Shown one piece after another: positions 15,775-23,619 of a stretch of 64,000 nt of DNA. Position 1 is the first letter of the stretch. Each line of letters starts with the position of its first letter. Both the position numbers and the translations under genes were made by a program. The DNA is from an uncultured Clostridia bacterium (GTDB lineage Bacteria; Bacillota; Clostridia; Christensenellales; Borkfalkiaceae): contig CANRHB010000008.1 of NCBI GenBank assembly GCA_947630325.1, positions 1 to 64,000 of the forward strand. Reading direction: 5' to 3'. The notes under the pieces were generated by a model, which did not search any database, was not told the origin of the DNA, and saw only the letters and a list, made by a program, of their open reading frames with translations.

Positions 15775-16593
15775 TCACTCCTCGTCAAAGCGGTGCCTGA
15801 CGCCGTTTTTGTCTTTGTAGGCGATGACGGTCGCAAGGGTCACGTTTTCCACGCTCTTAAAAATGTTCTGTTCGATCTGCGGGTCCTCCGCTTTGAGGGT
15901 GCGGATGAGTTCTTTCACCTTCTGCCGCTTTCCGTCCACTTCCCCCTCGGCAAGATCGGCGGTAAATTTACAGGCACAGCGCAAAAATTCGAGCCCGTAC
16001 TCCTCCCGCCACGCGATGATGTCCTTCTCCCGCACAAAATACATGGGACGGATGAGTTCCATCCCCTCGAAATTTGCGCTCTTGAGTTTGGGAAGCATCG
16101 TCTGCACCTGCCCGCCGTAAAGCATTCCCATGAGGATCGTCTCGATCACGTCGTCATAGTGGTGCCCGAGCGCGATCTTGTTGCACCCGAGTTCCTTCGC
16201 CTTGGCATAGAGGTGCCCCCGCCGCATCCGCGCGCACAGGTAGCAGGGCGACTTTTCGATTTCGAACACGTTCTCGAAAATATCCGTCTCGAAAATCGTG
16301 ATGGGAATGTTGAGGAGGCGGGCGTTCTCCTCGATCTTTGCGCGGTTTGCGGGGCTGTACCCGGGGTCCATGACGAGAAAGACGAGTTCAAACGGAAACT
16401 TGTTGTGCCGCTTGAGTTCCTGGAAGAGTTTTGCCATGAGCGCAGAATCCTTCCCGCCCGACATGCACACCGCGATCTTGTCGTTGGGTTTTACGAGCCC
16501 GTATTCGACGATCGCCTTTGCAAAGGGCTTAAAGAGCCGCCTCGCATAGCTCTTTCGGATCCCCTCCTCTACCCTTTCGTAAAATTCACTCAT
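15775..16593 (-). CDS. TtcA-like PP-loop tRNA thiolation enzyme
   Basis: 272 residues. ATP-dependent PP-loop enzymes of this family activate a tRNA base for sulfur insertion; TtcA makes 2-thiocytidine at position 32. SGGKDS is at residues 45-50. CYLCARMRRGHLY gives a CXXC pair and FLRCACKF the further Cys, together the iron-sulfur cluster ligands of TtcA-type enzymes. LGHHYDDVIET is the second conserved site. I prefer ATG at 16593 (site GGGGGCG) over 16608. It overlaps tcdA by 8 bp, so the pair is a tRNA-modification operon. TilS or related thiolases are less likely because of the Cys pattern. Confidence 0.85.
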   Translation of the reverse strand: MSEFYERVEEGIRKSYARRLFKPFAKAIVEYGLVKPNDKIAVCMSGGKDSALMAKLFQELKRHNKFPFELVFLVMDPGYSPANRAKIEENARLLNIPITIFETDIFENVFEIEKSPCYLCARMRRGHLYAKAKELGCNKIALGHHYDDVIETILMGMLYGGQVQTMLPKLKSANFEGMELIRPMYFVREKDIIAWREEYGLEFLRCACKFTADLAEGEVDGKRQKVKELIRTLKAEDPQIEQNIFKSVENVTLATVIAYKDKNGVRHRFDEE

Positions 16594-17323
16594 TTTTTTC
16601 GCCCCCATGTTCCGCGCCGATGCCGATAAGGTCTTTCACCACTTCTCCCGCTAAAATCAGCCCCGCGACAGAGGGCACAAAGGAGACGCTCCCGGGGGTC
16701 TCGCGCTTGCCGCTCTCCTCGTCGGAGGGAAGGGGTCGGATGGGCTCCTCTTTGGAATAGACGACCTTCAAATGCTCGATCCCCCGCTTTTTGAGTTCGC
16801 GCCGCATGGTGCGCGCAAGCGGGCAGACGGAGGTTTTGGAAAGGTCCGCAACTTCGAACTTCGTGGGGTCGAGTTTGTTCCCCGCCCCCATCGCGCTGAT
16901 GATGGGCGTATGGACGGCTTGAGCGTTCACCGCAAGGGCGATTTTCCCCGCCACCGTGTCGATCGCGTCCACGATGTAATCGTATCCCCGAAAGTCGAAC
17001 TCCCCCGCCGTCTCGGGCAAGTAGAACGTCTTGAAGGTGCGAACGACGCAGTCGGGGTTGATCTCTTTGACGCGCTCGGCCACAACGTCGACTTTGTATT
17101 TGCCGAGCGTTTTATAGGTCGCATGGAGCTGGCGGTTGAGGTTGGTGAGGGAGAAAACGTCATTGTCGATGAGGTCGAGCGCGCCGATCCCCGCGCGGGC
17201 GAGCGCCTCCACGCAGTATCCCCCCACGCCGCCGACCCCGAACACCGCCACGCGGCTTGCGGCAAGTTTTTTGACCCCTTCTTCTCCGATGAGGAGTTCG
17301 GTCCTTGAAAAGGCATTCAACAT
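16586..17323 (-). CDS. tcdA: tRNA threonylcarbamoyladenosine dehydratase
   Basis: 245 residues. TcdA uses ATP to cyclise t6A37 of ANN-decoding tRNAs to ct6A. FSRTELLIGEEGVKKL at the N-terminus and VFGVGGVGGYCVEALARAG (nucleotide-binding) are typical; NLNRQL, DAIDTVAGK and SAMGAGNKLDPT follow. CPLARTMRRELKKRG matches the family's mid region. The start is set by homology: relatives begin MxxFSRTELL. There is no Shine-Dalgarno site; the -10 box ends 6 bases before the ATG, so the mRNA is probably leaderless. Followed by, and overlapping, the TtcA-like gene. Confidence 0.92.
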   Translation of the reverse strand: MLNAFSRTELLIGEEGVKKLAASRVAVFGVGGVGGYCVEALARAGIGALDLIDNDVFSLTNLNRQLHATYKTLGKYKVDVVAERVKEINPDCVVRTFKTFYLPETAGEFDFRGYDYIVDAIDTVAGKIALAVNAQAVHTPIISAMGAGNKLDPTKFEVADLSKTSVCPLARTMRRELKKRGIEHLKVVYSKEEPIRPLPSDEESGKRETPGSVSFVPSVAGLILAGEVVKDLIGIGAEHGGEKNE

Positions 17324-17329
17324 ACGGAT

Positions 17330-17358
17330 ATTATAATCCGTCCCGCATGGAAAGTCAA
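17330..17358 (-). promoter_or_regulatory. Promoter of tcdA, giving a leaderless mRNA
   Basis: Minus strand TTGACT (17353-17358), 17 bases, TATAAT (17330-17335), then ATCCGT and the ATG at 17323. The transcription start should fall on or next to the A of ATG. Confidence 0.8.
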
Positions 17359-17641
17359 CCATTTCATGGAGGACGGAACAGCCCCCTGCTCTCCTCCCGT
17401 GGGAGGGGTAAAGTGCCCTATCGTATCCCAAAACTTAGGGAAATAATCCCTGTTTTTTCTTTCAAAACCATACGGAAATCGTAAAATTGTAGTATAATCA
17501 TATGTGCCACTTCGACAGGCAAGATGAAGAATGAGCAACCAAAAGATTGGTCCACGGGAGTAGTAAGAGAAAATTTCGATATTACTACCCATTCCCGAAA
17601 ATGAACGAAAATCAATAATTTTTTTGCATATGAGGTGAAAC
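17359..17641. other. Gap between tcdA and the macrodomain gene
   Basis: No gene seen. It holds a short CTCCCGTGGGAGGGG unit (17394-17409), TATAAT at 17493-17498 without a good -35 box, and a hairpin-like inverted repeat (GGGAGTAGTAA near 17557 with TTACTACCC near 17582), possibly in the leader of the macrodomain mRNA. Confidence 0.4.
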
Positions 17642-18142
17642 ATGAAACTCAAAGTGATATGCGGCGACATCACGACTTTTCACGGAGACGCTATCGTAAA
17701 TGCCGCCAATCGGTCCTTATTGGGCGGTGGCGGTGTGGACGGGGCGATCCATAGAGCGGCGGGTCCCGAGCTTTTAAGGGAGTGCAGGACCCTCGGTGGG
17801 TGCAAAACGGGAGAGGCGAAAATCACCAAGGGGTATCGTCTCCCCGCAAAATATGTCATTCACACCGTCGGACCAATATGGGAGGACGGCAATCACGGGG
17901 AGAAGGAACTTCTCGAAAGCTGTTACAGGAACTCCATGAACCTTGCCCGTGAACATGGACTCACGACGATTGCCTTTCCTCTCATCTCTGCGGGAGTTTA
18001 TGGTTATCCCGTCAAAGAGGCGATAAAGGTTGCTCTTACTGTCCTTATGGAATATGCGGACACCGAATCCGAGCCGTCCCTTGTACTCTATGACATGGAT
18101 ACCTACTCCACGGCATTGGAAGTTCTCCGAAAGCTGACATAA
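17642..18142 (+). CDS. Macrodomain ADP-ribosyl hydrolase
   Basis: 166 residues, start after TGAGGTGAAAC. Macrodomains bind ADP-ribose and remove it from proteins or cleave O-acetyl-ADP-ribose. [19 protein letters not shown], then [18 protein letters not shown], is the MacroD-type active-site loop; [25 protein letters not shown] and [12 protein letters not shown] complete the fold (written here in parts: [27 protein letters not shown]). Full length. It might reverse the modification made by the sirtuin at 5673, but the two are not linked. Confidence 0.93.
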   Translation: MKLKVICGDITTFHGDAIVNAANRSLLGGGGVDGAIHRAAGPELLRECRTLGGCKTGEAKITKGYRLPAKYVIHTVGPIWEDGNHGEKELLESCYRNSMNLAREHGLTTIAFPLISAGVYGYPVKEAIKVALTVLMEYADTESEPSLVLYDMDTYSTALEVLRKLT

Positions 18143-18221
18143 ATCCGAGGACATGACAAACAGGGAAAACGGAAATCCCGGCACACGGAAAAGGGACGGC
18201 TTTGAAGTACTTCCCATTTTC

Positions 18222-18258
18222 AAAAACTGCCGCGAGGCAAAACCTCGCGGCAGTTTTT
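18222..18258 (-). terminator. Terminator attached to a partial tRNA-Thr copy
   Basis: CTGCCGCGAGG and CCTCGCGGCAG, 11-bp stem with a 5-base loop and T runs on both sides. It follows a tRNA-Thr 3' end directly on the minus strand. On the plus strand it may end the macrodomain mRNA. Confidence 0.88.
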
Positions 18259-18290
18259 GGAGCTACTGGCCGGACTTGAACCGGCGACCT
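18258..18290 (-). pseudogene. Partial tRNA-Thr copy (3' third with CCA)
   Basis: Minus strand AGGTCGCCGGTTCAAGTCC, then GGCCAGTAGCTCCA: T arm, acceptor 3' strand and CCA identical to the intact gene at 18446. The rest of the tRNA is missing. Confidence 0.85.
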
Positions 18291-18297
18291 ATTGTCA

Positions 18298-18361
18298 CCC
18301 CCAAAAATGATTGCTCTCCGTTTTTTATCAGCCGTCTATACTATCCAATCATTTTTCGGGG
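18298..18361. repeat. Palindromic insert next to the tRNA-Thr remnant
   Basis: Inverted repeat CCCCCAAAAATGATTG (18298-18313) and CAATCATTTTTCGGGG (18346-18361) around a 32-base loop. It begins where the tRNA copy breaks off. Confidence 0.7.
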
Positions 18362-18411
18362 ACCCCATGAATTTAATCAGCAGGCCTTACGGTTCAAGTA
18401 CCAACAACAGC

Positions 18412-18446
18412 AAAAAATGAGACGGGCGAAACCCGTCTCATTTTTT
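18412..18446 (-). terminator. Terminator of tRNA-Thr(CGU)
   Basis: TGAGACGGG and CCCGTCTCA around a 5-base loop, with A6 and T6 on the two sides, touching the CCA end of the tRNA. Confidence 0.9.
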
Positions 18447-18521
18447 GGAGCTACTGGCCGGACTTGAACCGGCGACCTGCTGATTACGAATCAGCTGCTC
18501 TACCGACTGAGCCACAGTAGC
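18446..18521 (-). tRNA. tRNA-Thr (anticodon CGU)
   Basis: 76 nt with encoded CCA. Acceptor GCTACTG/CAGTAGC, D arm GCTCAGTCGGTAGAGC, anticodon stem CTGAT-TCGTA-ATCAG (loop TTCGTAA, anticodon CGT), T arm CCGGTTCAAGTCCGG. It is flanked on both sides by broken copies of itself. Confidence 0.95.
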
Positions 18522-18542
18522 ATATAAACAAAATATCTTCTT

Positions 18543-18605
18543 GCCGGTTACACCGACGACCGTTGATTTACGAATCACCTGCTCTGTAGCCCGAGCCACA
18601 GTAGC
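18543..18605 (-). pseudogene. Degenerate tRNA-Thr copy lacking the 3' acceptor strand
   Basis: Minus strand GCTACTGTGGCTCGGGCTAC matches the intact tRNA 5' end with changes, followed by AGAGCAGGTGATTCGTAAAT (altered anticodon stem) and a damaged T arm (GGTCGTCGGTGTAACCGG). No matching CAGTAGC 3' strand. The upstream flank (GTTTATATGC, reading towards the gene) is shared with the intact copy. Confidence 0.85.
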
Positions 18606-18733
18606 ATATAAACAAATATCTTCTAACACCGAACGCCGAAACTCAACAACGCTTTCATTATATGGGAAACGCAAAAAAAAGGCAAGCGTTTTTGCAATAA
18701 AATTTAGAACTTTTTATTTTCCTTTTTACGTGT

Positions 18734-18767
18734 AAAAAGGCTCCCGCTGTTTCACGGGAGCCTCTTT
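18734..18767 (-). terminator. Terminator of the beta-helix surface protein gene
   Basis: GGCTCCCG and CACGGGAGCC with A/T runs, directly after the stop codon on the minus strand. Confidence 0.85.
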
Positions 18768-18769
18768 GC

Positions 18770-20455
18770 TTATTTGCCGTTTTCGGCTTTTGCTTCTTTT
18801 TTCTTTCTTCTTCCCTTAAAGCCGTCCGTATAGAACCCCACAAAGACGAGCGCAATGAGGAAGAGCCCCGAGAGCACGACGACCGCGATAAACCCGCCTT
18901 CGAACACCTCGCCGCTCTCTGCCGCAGACACGCCTTCGACGCGGAAAGAGAGGTTGGTTTTGAGCTCTTTGCCGTTCACCGTGTAGGTGATCTCGCGCAC
19001 CGTGTTGCTCCGTGTGAAGGGCGAACTGTCTATCGTGTAATTCTTTATCTCCGCCGTGCGGCCGTCTTTATAGGTGACCTTTACCACCATTCCCGTAAGA
19101 TCGGGGGTGTCGCTCAGGGCATAGTCGAGTTTTTCGGGCATCTTTTCGATGAAGATCCCCGTCGCTTCGAGAATGCCGATGGAAAGATCGCCGTTTTCCA
19201 CAAAGATCTCATAGCCCTCGTCGTCTGCGGTGATGCCCGAGGCGCTTCCCTTATAGCCCTTTCCGATCACGCCGTAAGAGGAGCAGTTAAAGCCGATCTC
19301 CCCCTTGAAATCGTCCTGTAAAGATAAGAGGCAACCGCCGTAAAAGCGGACGTTATCTGTCTTTCCCTTGGCGGTATTTTGTTTGACGACTGCCGTGCCG
19401 CCGAAGACCGCCTCCGCGCCGCTGTCGATGGAGACACCGCCGCCGCCCTGTTGGGAGGTATTTTCGCCGACGGTCCCCGCGGTCATTTGGAAGGACCCGC
19501 CCTTTCCGACTTTCACGCCGCCGCCGAGCGAATTCCCGCCCACGTTGGAAACGATCTTCCCGCCCGTCATCGTGAAACGGCTGTCCCGTGTGCCGACGTT
19601 CTCCTCATCTCCGAAGAGGTACACCCCCGCGCCGCCCTGCGCATGGTTGCCGACGATCTCCGCGCTTCCGCTGAGCTCCATCGCCACGCCCCGCCAGAGG
19701 GTCGCACCGCCGCCGATCACCGCGGTATTGCCGCTCAGTTTGCCGCCGCTCAATAAGAGCGAGGAAGAGAGGTCCCCCTTTCCATAGGCGTAAATTCCCC
19801 CGCCCATGATCGCGGCTTCGTTCCCCTCGACGAGGGAGGAGCTTCCCGACATATTCAACGTACTTCCGAGGAGGTAGATGCCCCCGCCGAAGTCGGCTTT
19901 ATTTCCCGTTACCGCGCCGCCGTTGAGATTGACGGTGCCCTCGTTGGCGTAAATTCCCCCGCCGCTGACGCCCGTGTTGTCCGCGATGGCGCCGCCCTGG
20001 AAGTTGAGCGTGGCGCCCGAGAGGTTGATCCCCCCGCCGAATACGGAGGAGCCGCCCGTGATCTTTCCGCTCTTTGAAGAGGAGGTGTCGGTAAGGGTAA
20101 AGGCGACCCCTTCGCCCGCGACATAGATGACAGAACCCGTCTGAGCGCCCGTAAGCGTTTTCCCGTTGAGGTCGAGCGTCTTGCTCTCCGTGACGGTAAG
20201 ATGGTCGAGCCCGAGAGCCTCCGAAGAGGAGGACTTGAGATCCGAAAGGGTGCAATTCTCCAACAGTTTCATTGTCGTGCCCTGCCCCCACGCCGAAAGC
20301 GCCTCGTCGAAATAGCGGTAGGAGACGCCGTTCACTTCGCATAACGCAGGCGAGACCTCCGCGCGGGCCGAAAGCACGGCGGGAGAGAGCGCGACCCCGA
20401 GGAAGGCGGCCGCCGCAGTGCACAGAAGTGTTTTCCCGATTTTCATGATTTTCAC
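18770..20455 (-). CDS. Surface protein with a right-handed beta-helix
   Basis: 561 residues. I use GTG at 20455 because GAGGTG lies 5 bases upstream; ATG nine bases later is the alternative. A signal peptide (KTLLCTAAAAFLGVALSPA) is followed by a long Gly/Ser/Asn-rich repeat region (about 90-400) with GGGIY, GGAI and NTGVSGGGI motifs, as in polymorphic-membrane-protein and pectate-lyase-type beta-helices. Around 430-500 lies an Ig-like domain (VKVTYKDGRTAEIKNYTID). A membrane helix (FIAVVVLSGLFLIALVFVGF) and a Lys-rich tail (KGRRKKKEAK) anchor it; no LPXTG. The anchor resembles that of the giant protein at 9979. Function likely adhesion or polysaccharide contact. Confidence 0.82.
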   Translation of the reverse strand: MKIMKIGKTLLCTAAAAFLGVALSPAVLSARAEVSPALCEVNGVSYRYFDEALSAWGQGTTMKLLENCTLSDLKSSSSEALGLDHLTVTESKTLDLNGKTLTGAQTGSVIYVAGEGVAFTLTDTSSSKSGKITGGSSVFGGGINLSGATLNFQGGAIADNTGVSGGGIYANEGTVNLNGGAVTGNKADFGGGIYLLGSTLNMSGSSSLVEGNEAAIMGGGIYAYGKGDLSSSLLLSGGKLSGNTAVIGGGATLWRGVAMELSGSAEIVGNHAQGGAGVYLFGDEENVGTRDSRFTMTGGKIVSNVGGNSLGGGVKVGKGGSFQMTAGTVGENTSQQGGGGVSIDSGAEAVFGGTAVVKQNTAKGKTDNVRFYGGCLLSLQDDFKGEIGFNCSSYGVIGKGYKGSASGITADDEGYEIFVENGDLSIGILEATGIFIEKMPEKLDYALSDTPDLTGMVVKVTYKDGRTAEIKNYTIDSSPFTRSNTVREITYTVNGKELKTNLSFRVEGVSAAESGEVFEGGFIAVVVLSGLFLIALVFVGFYTDGFKGRRKKKEAKAENGK

Positions 20456-20492
20456 AATGGCACCTCACAAACGAAACAAAATTTGCAAAGAT

Positions 20493-20521
20493 ATTATAAC
20501 ACAAAAGAGAAAAAATTGCAA
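20493..20521 (-). promoter_or_regulatory. Promoter of the beta-helix surface protein gene
   Basis: Minus strand TTGCAA (20516-20521), 17 bases containing T6, TATAAT (20493-20498). Confidence 0.75.
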
Positions 20522-20558
20522 CGGTCCGCGGAAAATATGCCCAAATTTTTCAAAAAAA

Positions 20559-21713
20559 TCAGGCTCTGTTTTCCTTGTACCAATCGGTATCCTTCAATTT
20601 TATCGAATTGTTGCTCCCCGTCAGCGAAAAATCGACGCCGTTCGACTTGACGACGATGTTGCCGTTCATAGAGGTATAGTTCCACTTTTCCTTGGCAAGA
20701 TCGACGTCCGTCGCCAAAGTGGTCACATAAATGTTGTCCGTATACTTCATAATGCGCTGTAATGCAGCGAGCGTAGGGAAGGTGTTGTTATTGTTCGAGG
20801 TATATTCGGGCGAACCCGCGCAACAGCACACGCACACATACTCGGGCTTGATGACGCTGAGAAGCGCGTCGGAGGAAGAAGTTTTACTGCCGTGGTGCCC
20901 CGCCTTATACAGCTTGCACTGCGGGAGTTCGTTGTACTGCACGAGGTAGTCCTCCCCTTCTCCTTCGAGATCGCCCGTAAAGAGGTAGTTATAATCCCCC
21001 TGTTGAATATACATGCAGACCGAATAATTATTCTCGTTGGTCGTCTTGTGGTCGTAATAATAATTGTAGAGGAAGTTCATGCTCACCCCCTCGCCGAGGG
21101 AGTAGGAGCGCTTCGCCCCGTCCTCATTGTTGTAGCATTGCAGGGCGGTATAGTGCACCGCGCCCGCCTCCACCTCCGCGTCCCGCGCCGCAACATAGCG
21201 GCCGTAAGTCTTGGAAGTGCTGTTCGTCAGCGGGAAATCGATGATCGTCTCGCACTCGTACCGCTCAAAGAGGCTCTTATATGTGGTATTCCCCGCAAAT
21301 GCCGCGATATGGTCCTGATGCCCGTGGGTAACGATGACGTATTCGAGCACGCCGTCGGTGCAATAGGTATTCACGTATTTTTCGATGGTGTCGGCGGAGT
21401 TTTCGCGCGAACCGCCGTCGATGAGCACATCCACGTCGCCGTATTGAATATATATGCAGTCTCCTGCATATTTGTTGCCGAGTTCGAGGAAGTGGATGGA
21501 GAGCTCGTCCTTTGTCGCCGTGCCGCCCGAGGAGCCGCTGCTTGACGAACCGCCCGAGGGGTCGCTACTTGAAGTGCCGCCGTTTAATTCCCCGTTCTTC
21601 TTCGGGCGGTACACAAAGAAGTACCAATACGCCGCAGCGGCAAGCGCAAGCACGAGCAAGACAATAATAATTGTAAGGAAGATCGATTTTCTTTTGCTTT
21701 TTCTTTTTGCCAT
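20559..21713 (-). CDS. Membrane-anchored metallo-beta-lactamase-fold protein (ComEC C-domain-like)
   Basis: 384 residues. A basic start (KRKSKRKS), one membrane helix (about 11-35) and a Gly/Ser linker precede an extracellular hydrolase domain. ELGNKYAGDCIYIQYG and DVLIDGG open the fold; THGHQDH is the metal site; LFTGDLEGEGE and YKAGHHGSKTSS are the other conserved loops, as in the stand-alone relatives of the ComEC/Rec2 C-terminal domain. Likely a secreted phosphodiesterase or nuclease; substrate unknown. It follows the GH51 gene by 25 bp but no clear ribosome site is seen, so it may belong to the arabinose operon or have its own start signals. Confidence 0.85.
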   Translation of the reverse strand: MAKRKSKRKSIFLTIIIVLLVLALAAAAYWYFFVYRPKKNGELNGGTSSSDPSGGSSSSGSSGGTATKDELSIHFLELGNKYAGDCIYIQYGDVDVLIDGGSRENSADTIEKYVNTYCTDGVLEYVIVTHGHQDHIAAFAGNTTYKSLFERYECETIIDFPLTNSTSKTYGRYVAARDAEVEAGAVHYTALQCYNNEDGAKRSYSLGEGVSMNFLYNYYYDHKTTNENNYSVCMYIQQGDYNYLFTGDLEGEGEDYLVQYNELPQCKLYKAGHHGSKTSSSDALLSVIKPEYVCVCCCAGSPEYTSNNNNTFPTLAALQRIMKYTDNIYVTTLATDVDLAKEKWNYTSMNGNIVVKSNGVDFSLTGSNNSIKLKDTDWYKENRA

Positions 21714-21738
21714 AGTTTTTATATTTTATACGATAGTG

Positions 21739-23265
21739 TTAAGCGGAGAACTTCAAAAAACTCCAGCTCATGGGGGGAAGTTCGAGAAAGACGCGCGAAC
21801 CGTCCTTGACGCTCGGCAGTTCTCTTTCGTGCGGGCGCACGTTTTCCTTTTCAAAGGTGTTGACGGCGGAAAGGTCGCTCGACGTCATCTCGATATATTC
21901 GGTCGGTTTGAGGTCTCCGAAGGAGCGCAATTCGAGTTCCACACTCCTCTTCTCCTGCGCATAGTTGCAGAGGGAGACGACGACGGTGCGGGTAGCGGGG
22001 TCGAAGTTGACCGCCTCGTTGATATAGCGCGCCTTTCCGTACATATTTTCAAAGGCGTCGCTGTTTGAGAAGGTGCGCACCGTCTCGCCGCGGGCATTGT
22101 TCGAAAGATATTTGAAGGGATAGAAGGTGGTCTGGCGGAAGGTCCCTCCCCCCTTCTTCGTCATGATGGGCGCGATGACATTGACAAGCTGTGCAAGGCA
22201 CCCGATGTGCACGATGTCGCAGTTGTTGAGGAGGGTGTTCATGAGCCCCGCAAAGACGAGCATGTCGCGGAAGGTGTACACGTCCTCGAGGATGTGCGGC
22301 GCCTTTTTCCAGAGCGGCTCGGTGCGCTCTGCCGACTGCGCCCAGATGTTCCACTCGTCAAAGGAGATGTGCACCTGCTTTTTGGAGCGCACCTTTGCGC
22401 GGACGTACTCGATGGTCGCCTTCAAGGTGTTGATGTACTCGTTCATGTCGTCCGCCGCGCCGAGGAAATCTTCGAGCGGGTTCTCGTTCTCCTCGCTGTA
22501 CTCATAGTAGCGGTGCATGGAGAGGTAGTCGACGTGCTTATAGGTATGCTCGAGCACGACCCTGTCCCACTCGGGGAAGGTTTTCATCTCGTGGTTGGAA
22601 GAGCCCGAGACGATGAGTTTGAGCCTGCCGTTTTGCGCCTCTTTCTCCGTTTCCCCGTTCGTCCAACGCATGACTTTGGCGGCTTCGAGCGCCTTTTTGC
22701 CGTACTCGTCCGCCGTAAGGTGCCCGATCTGCCAAGGGCCGTCCATCTCGTTGCCGATACACCAATATTTTACGTTGTAGGGCTCCTCCGCGCCGTTTGC
22801 GCGGCGGTAGTCGGAGATGGCCGTGCCGCCCGCGTGGTTGCAGTATTCCACGAGCTGCGCCGCGTCCTTGATGGTGCCCGTGCCCATATTCACCGCCATC
22901 ATGGGGGTGATGCCCGTCTTTTTGCACCACTTCATGAACTCGTCCGTGCCGAATTCGTTTGTCTCCGTGGTGTGCCACGCAAGGTCGAGGCGGGTGGGAC
23001 GTTTCTCCTTGGGTCCCACGCCGTCCCGCCAATCGTACCCCGAGACGAAATTCCCGCCCGGGTAGCGCACAATGGGCACGTTGAGTTCCTTGATGAGTTC
23101 GATGACGTCGCCGCGGAATCCGTTTTCATCCGCAGTTTTGTGGGTCGGCTCGTAAATGCCCTCATACACCGCTCTTCCGAGGTGTTCGAGAAAGGAGCCG
23201 TACAACGTGGGCTGTACCTTTCCGATGACGAGGTTTGCGTCCGCAAAAATTTTGGTCGTTTTCAT
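21739..23265 (-). CDS. abfA: Alpha-L-arabinofuranosidase, family GH51
   Basis: 508 residues, normal length. It releases terminal arabinofuranose from arabinan or arabinoxylan oligomers. The acid/base Glu lies in WCIGNEMDGPWQ (about residue 172) and the nucleophile Glu in HISFDEWNIW (about 302). NVPIVRYPGGNFVSGYDW is the typical N-terminal barrel segment, and the C-terminal beta domain ends in LPPMSWSFLKF. There is no signal peptide, so it acts inside the cell on imported oligosaccharides. Lies downstream of araBDA on the same strand. Confidence 0.96.
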   Translation of the reverse strand: MKTTKIFADANLVIGKVQPTLYGSFLEHLGRAVYEGIYEPTHKTADENGFRGDVIELIKELNVPIVRYPGGNFVSGYDWRDGVGPKEKRPTRLDLAWHTTETNEFGTDEFMKWCKKTGITPMMAVNMGTGTIKDAAQLVEYCNHAGGTAISDYRRANGAEEPYNVKYWCIGNEMDGPWQIGHLTADEYGKKALEAAKVMRWTNGETEKEAQNGRLKLIVSGSSNHEMKTFPEWDRVVLEHTYKHVDYLSMHRYYEYSEENENPLEDFLGAADDMNEYINTLKATIEYVRAKVRSKKQVHISFDEWNIWAQSAERTEPLWKKAPHILEDVYTFRDMLVFAGLMNTLLNNCDIVHIGCLAQLVNVIAPIMTKKGGGTFRQTTFYPFKYLSNNARGETVRTFSNSDAFENMYGKARYINEAVNFDPATRTVVVSLCNYAQEKRSVELELRSFGDLKPTEYIEMTSSDLSAVNTFEKENVRPHERELPSVKDGSRVFLELPPMSWSFLKFSA

Positions 23266-23274
23266 CTTTCCTCC

Positions 23275-23619
23275 TTATGCCAAGCCGAAGAGCATGACGA
23301 TGTTTCCCGCCGCCTCGGTGATATTGCGCAAAAATTTGTTGACCGCCGTCTGCGCGCCCTTGTCCACTTCCCCGTTCTCGGTGGTGCGTAAGACTGCGAC
23401 GATCATGTCGAAATTGCGGTAGATGACCTCGCAGTCGGGGTCGATCGTCTTGAACGCGTCGTCCTCGCTCCCGTGCTGGAGGCGGTACATCTCCTTTATG
23501 GTTGCGTTCATATCGGTGAACGTCTCCGTATTTCCCGTGTCGAACAGGGTTTTGAGCTGTTTGCTCAGCTGGGCGAGCAGGTCCACGAATTGCACGAGTT
23601 GCTCATTGTTTTCTTCCAT
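23275..23619 (-). CDS. Small helical protein of unknown function in the arabinose cluster
   Basis: 114 residues, 9 bp before the GH51 gene and overlapping the end of the UDP-sugar pyrophosphorylase gene by one base. Mostly helical: QLVQFVDLLAQLSKQLKTLF, then TFTDMNATIKEMYRL and YRNFDMIVAVLRTTENG. No signal peptide or known motif. I do not recognise the family; not evidently related to the other small gene at 26891. Confidence 0.6.
   Translation of the reverse strand: MEENNEQLVQFVDLLAQLSKQLKTLFDTGNTETFTDMNATIKEMYRLQHGSEDDAFKTIDPDCEVIYRNFDMIVAVLRTTENGEVDKGAQTAVNKFLRNITEAAGNIVMLFGLA

Noticed and set aside
18258-18521. The two tRNA-Thr 3' ends as attL/attR of an integrated element
   Set aside because: Only about 190 bp lie between the copies, with no integrase or cargo. 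Kept as a scar-type finding instead.
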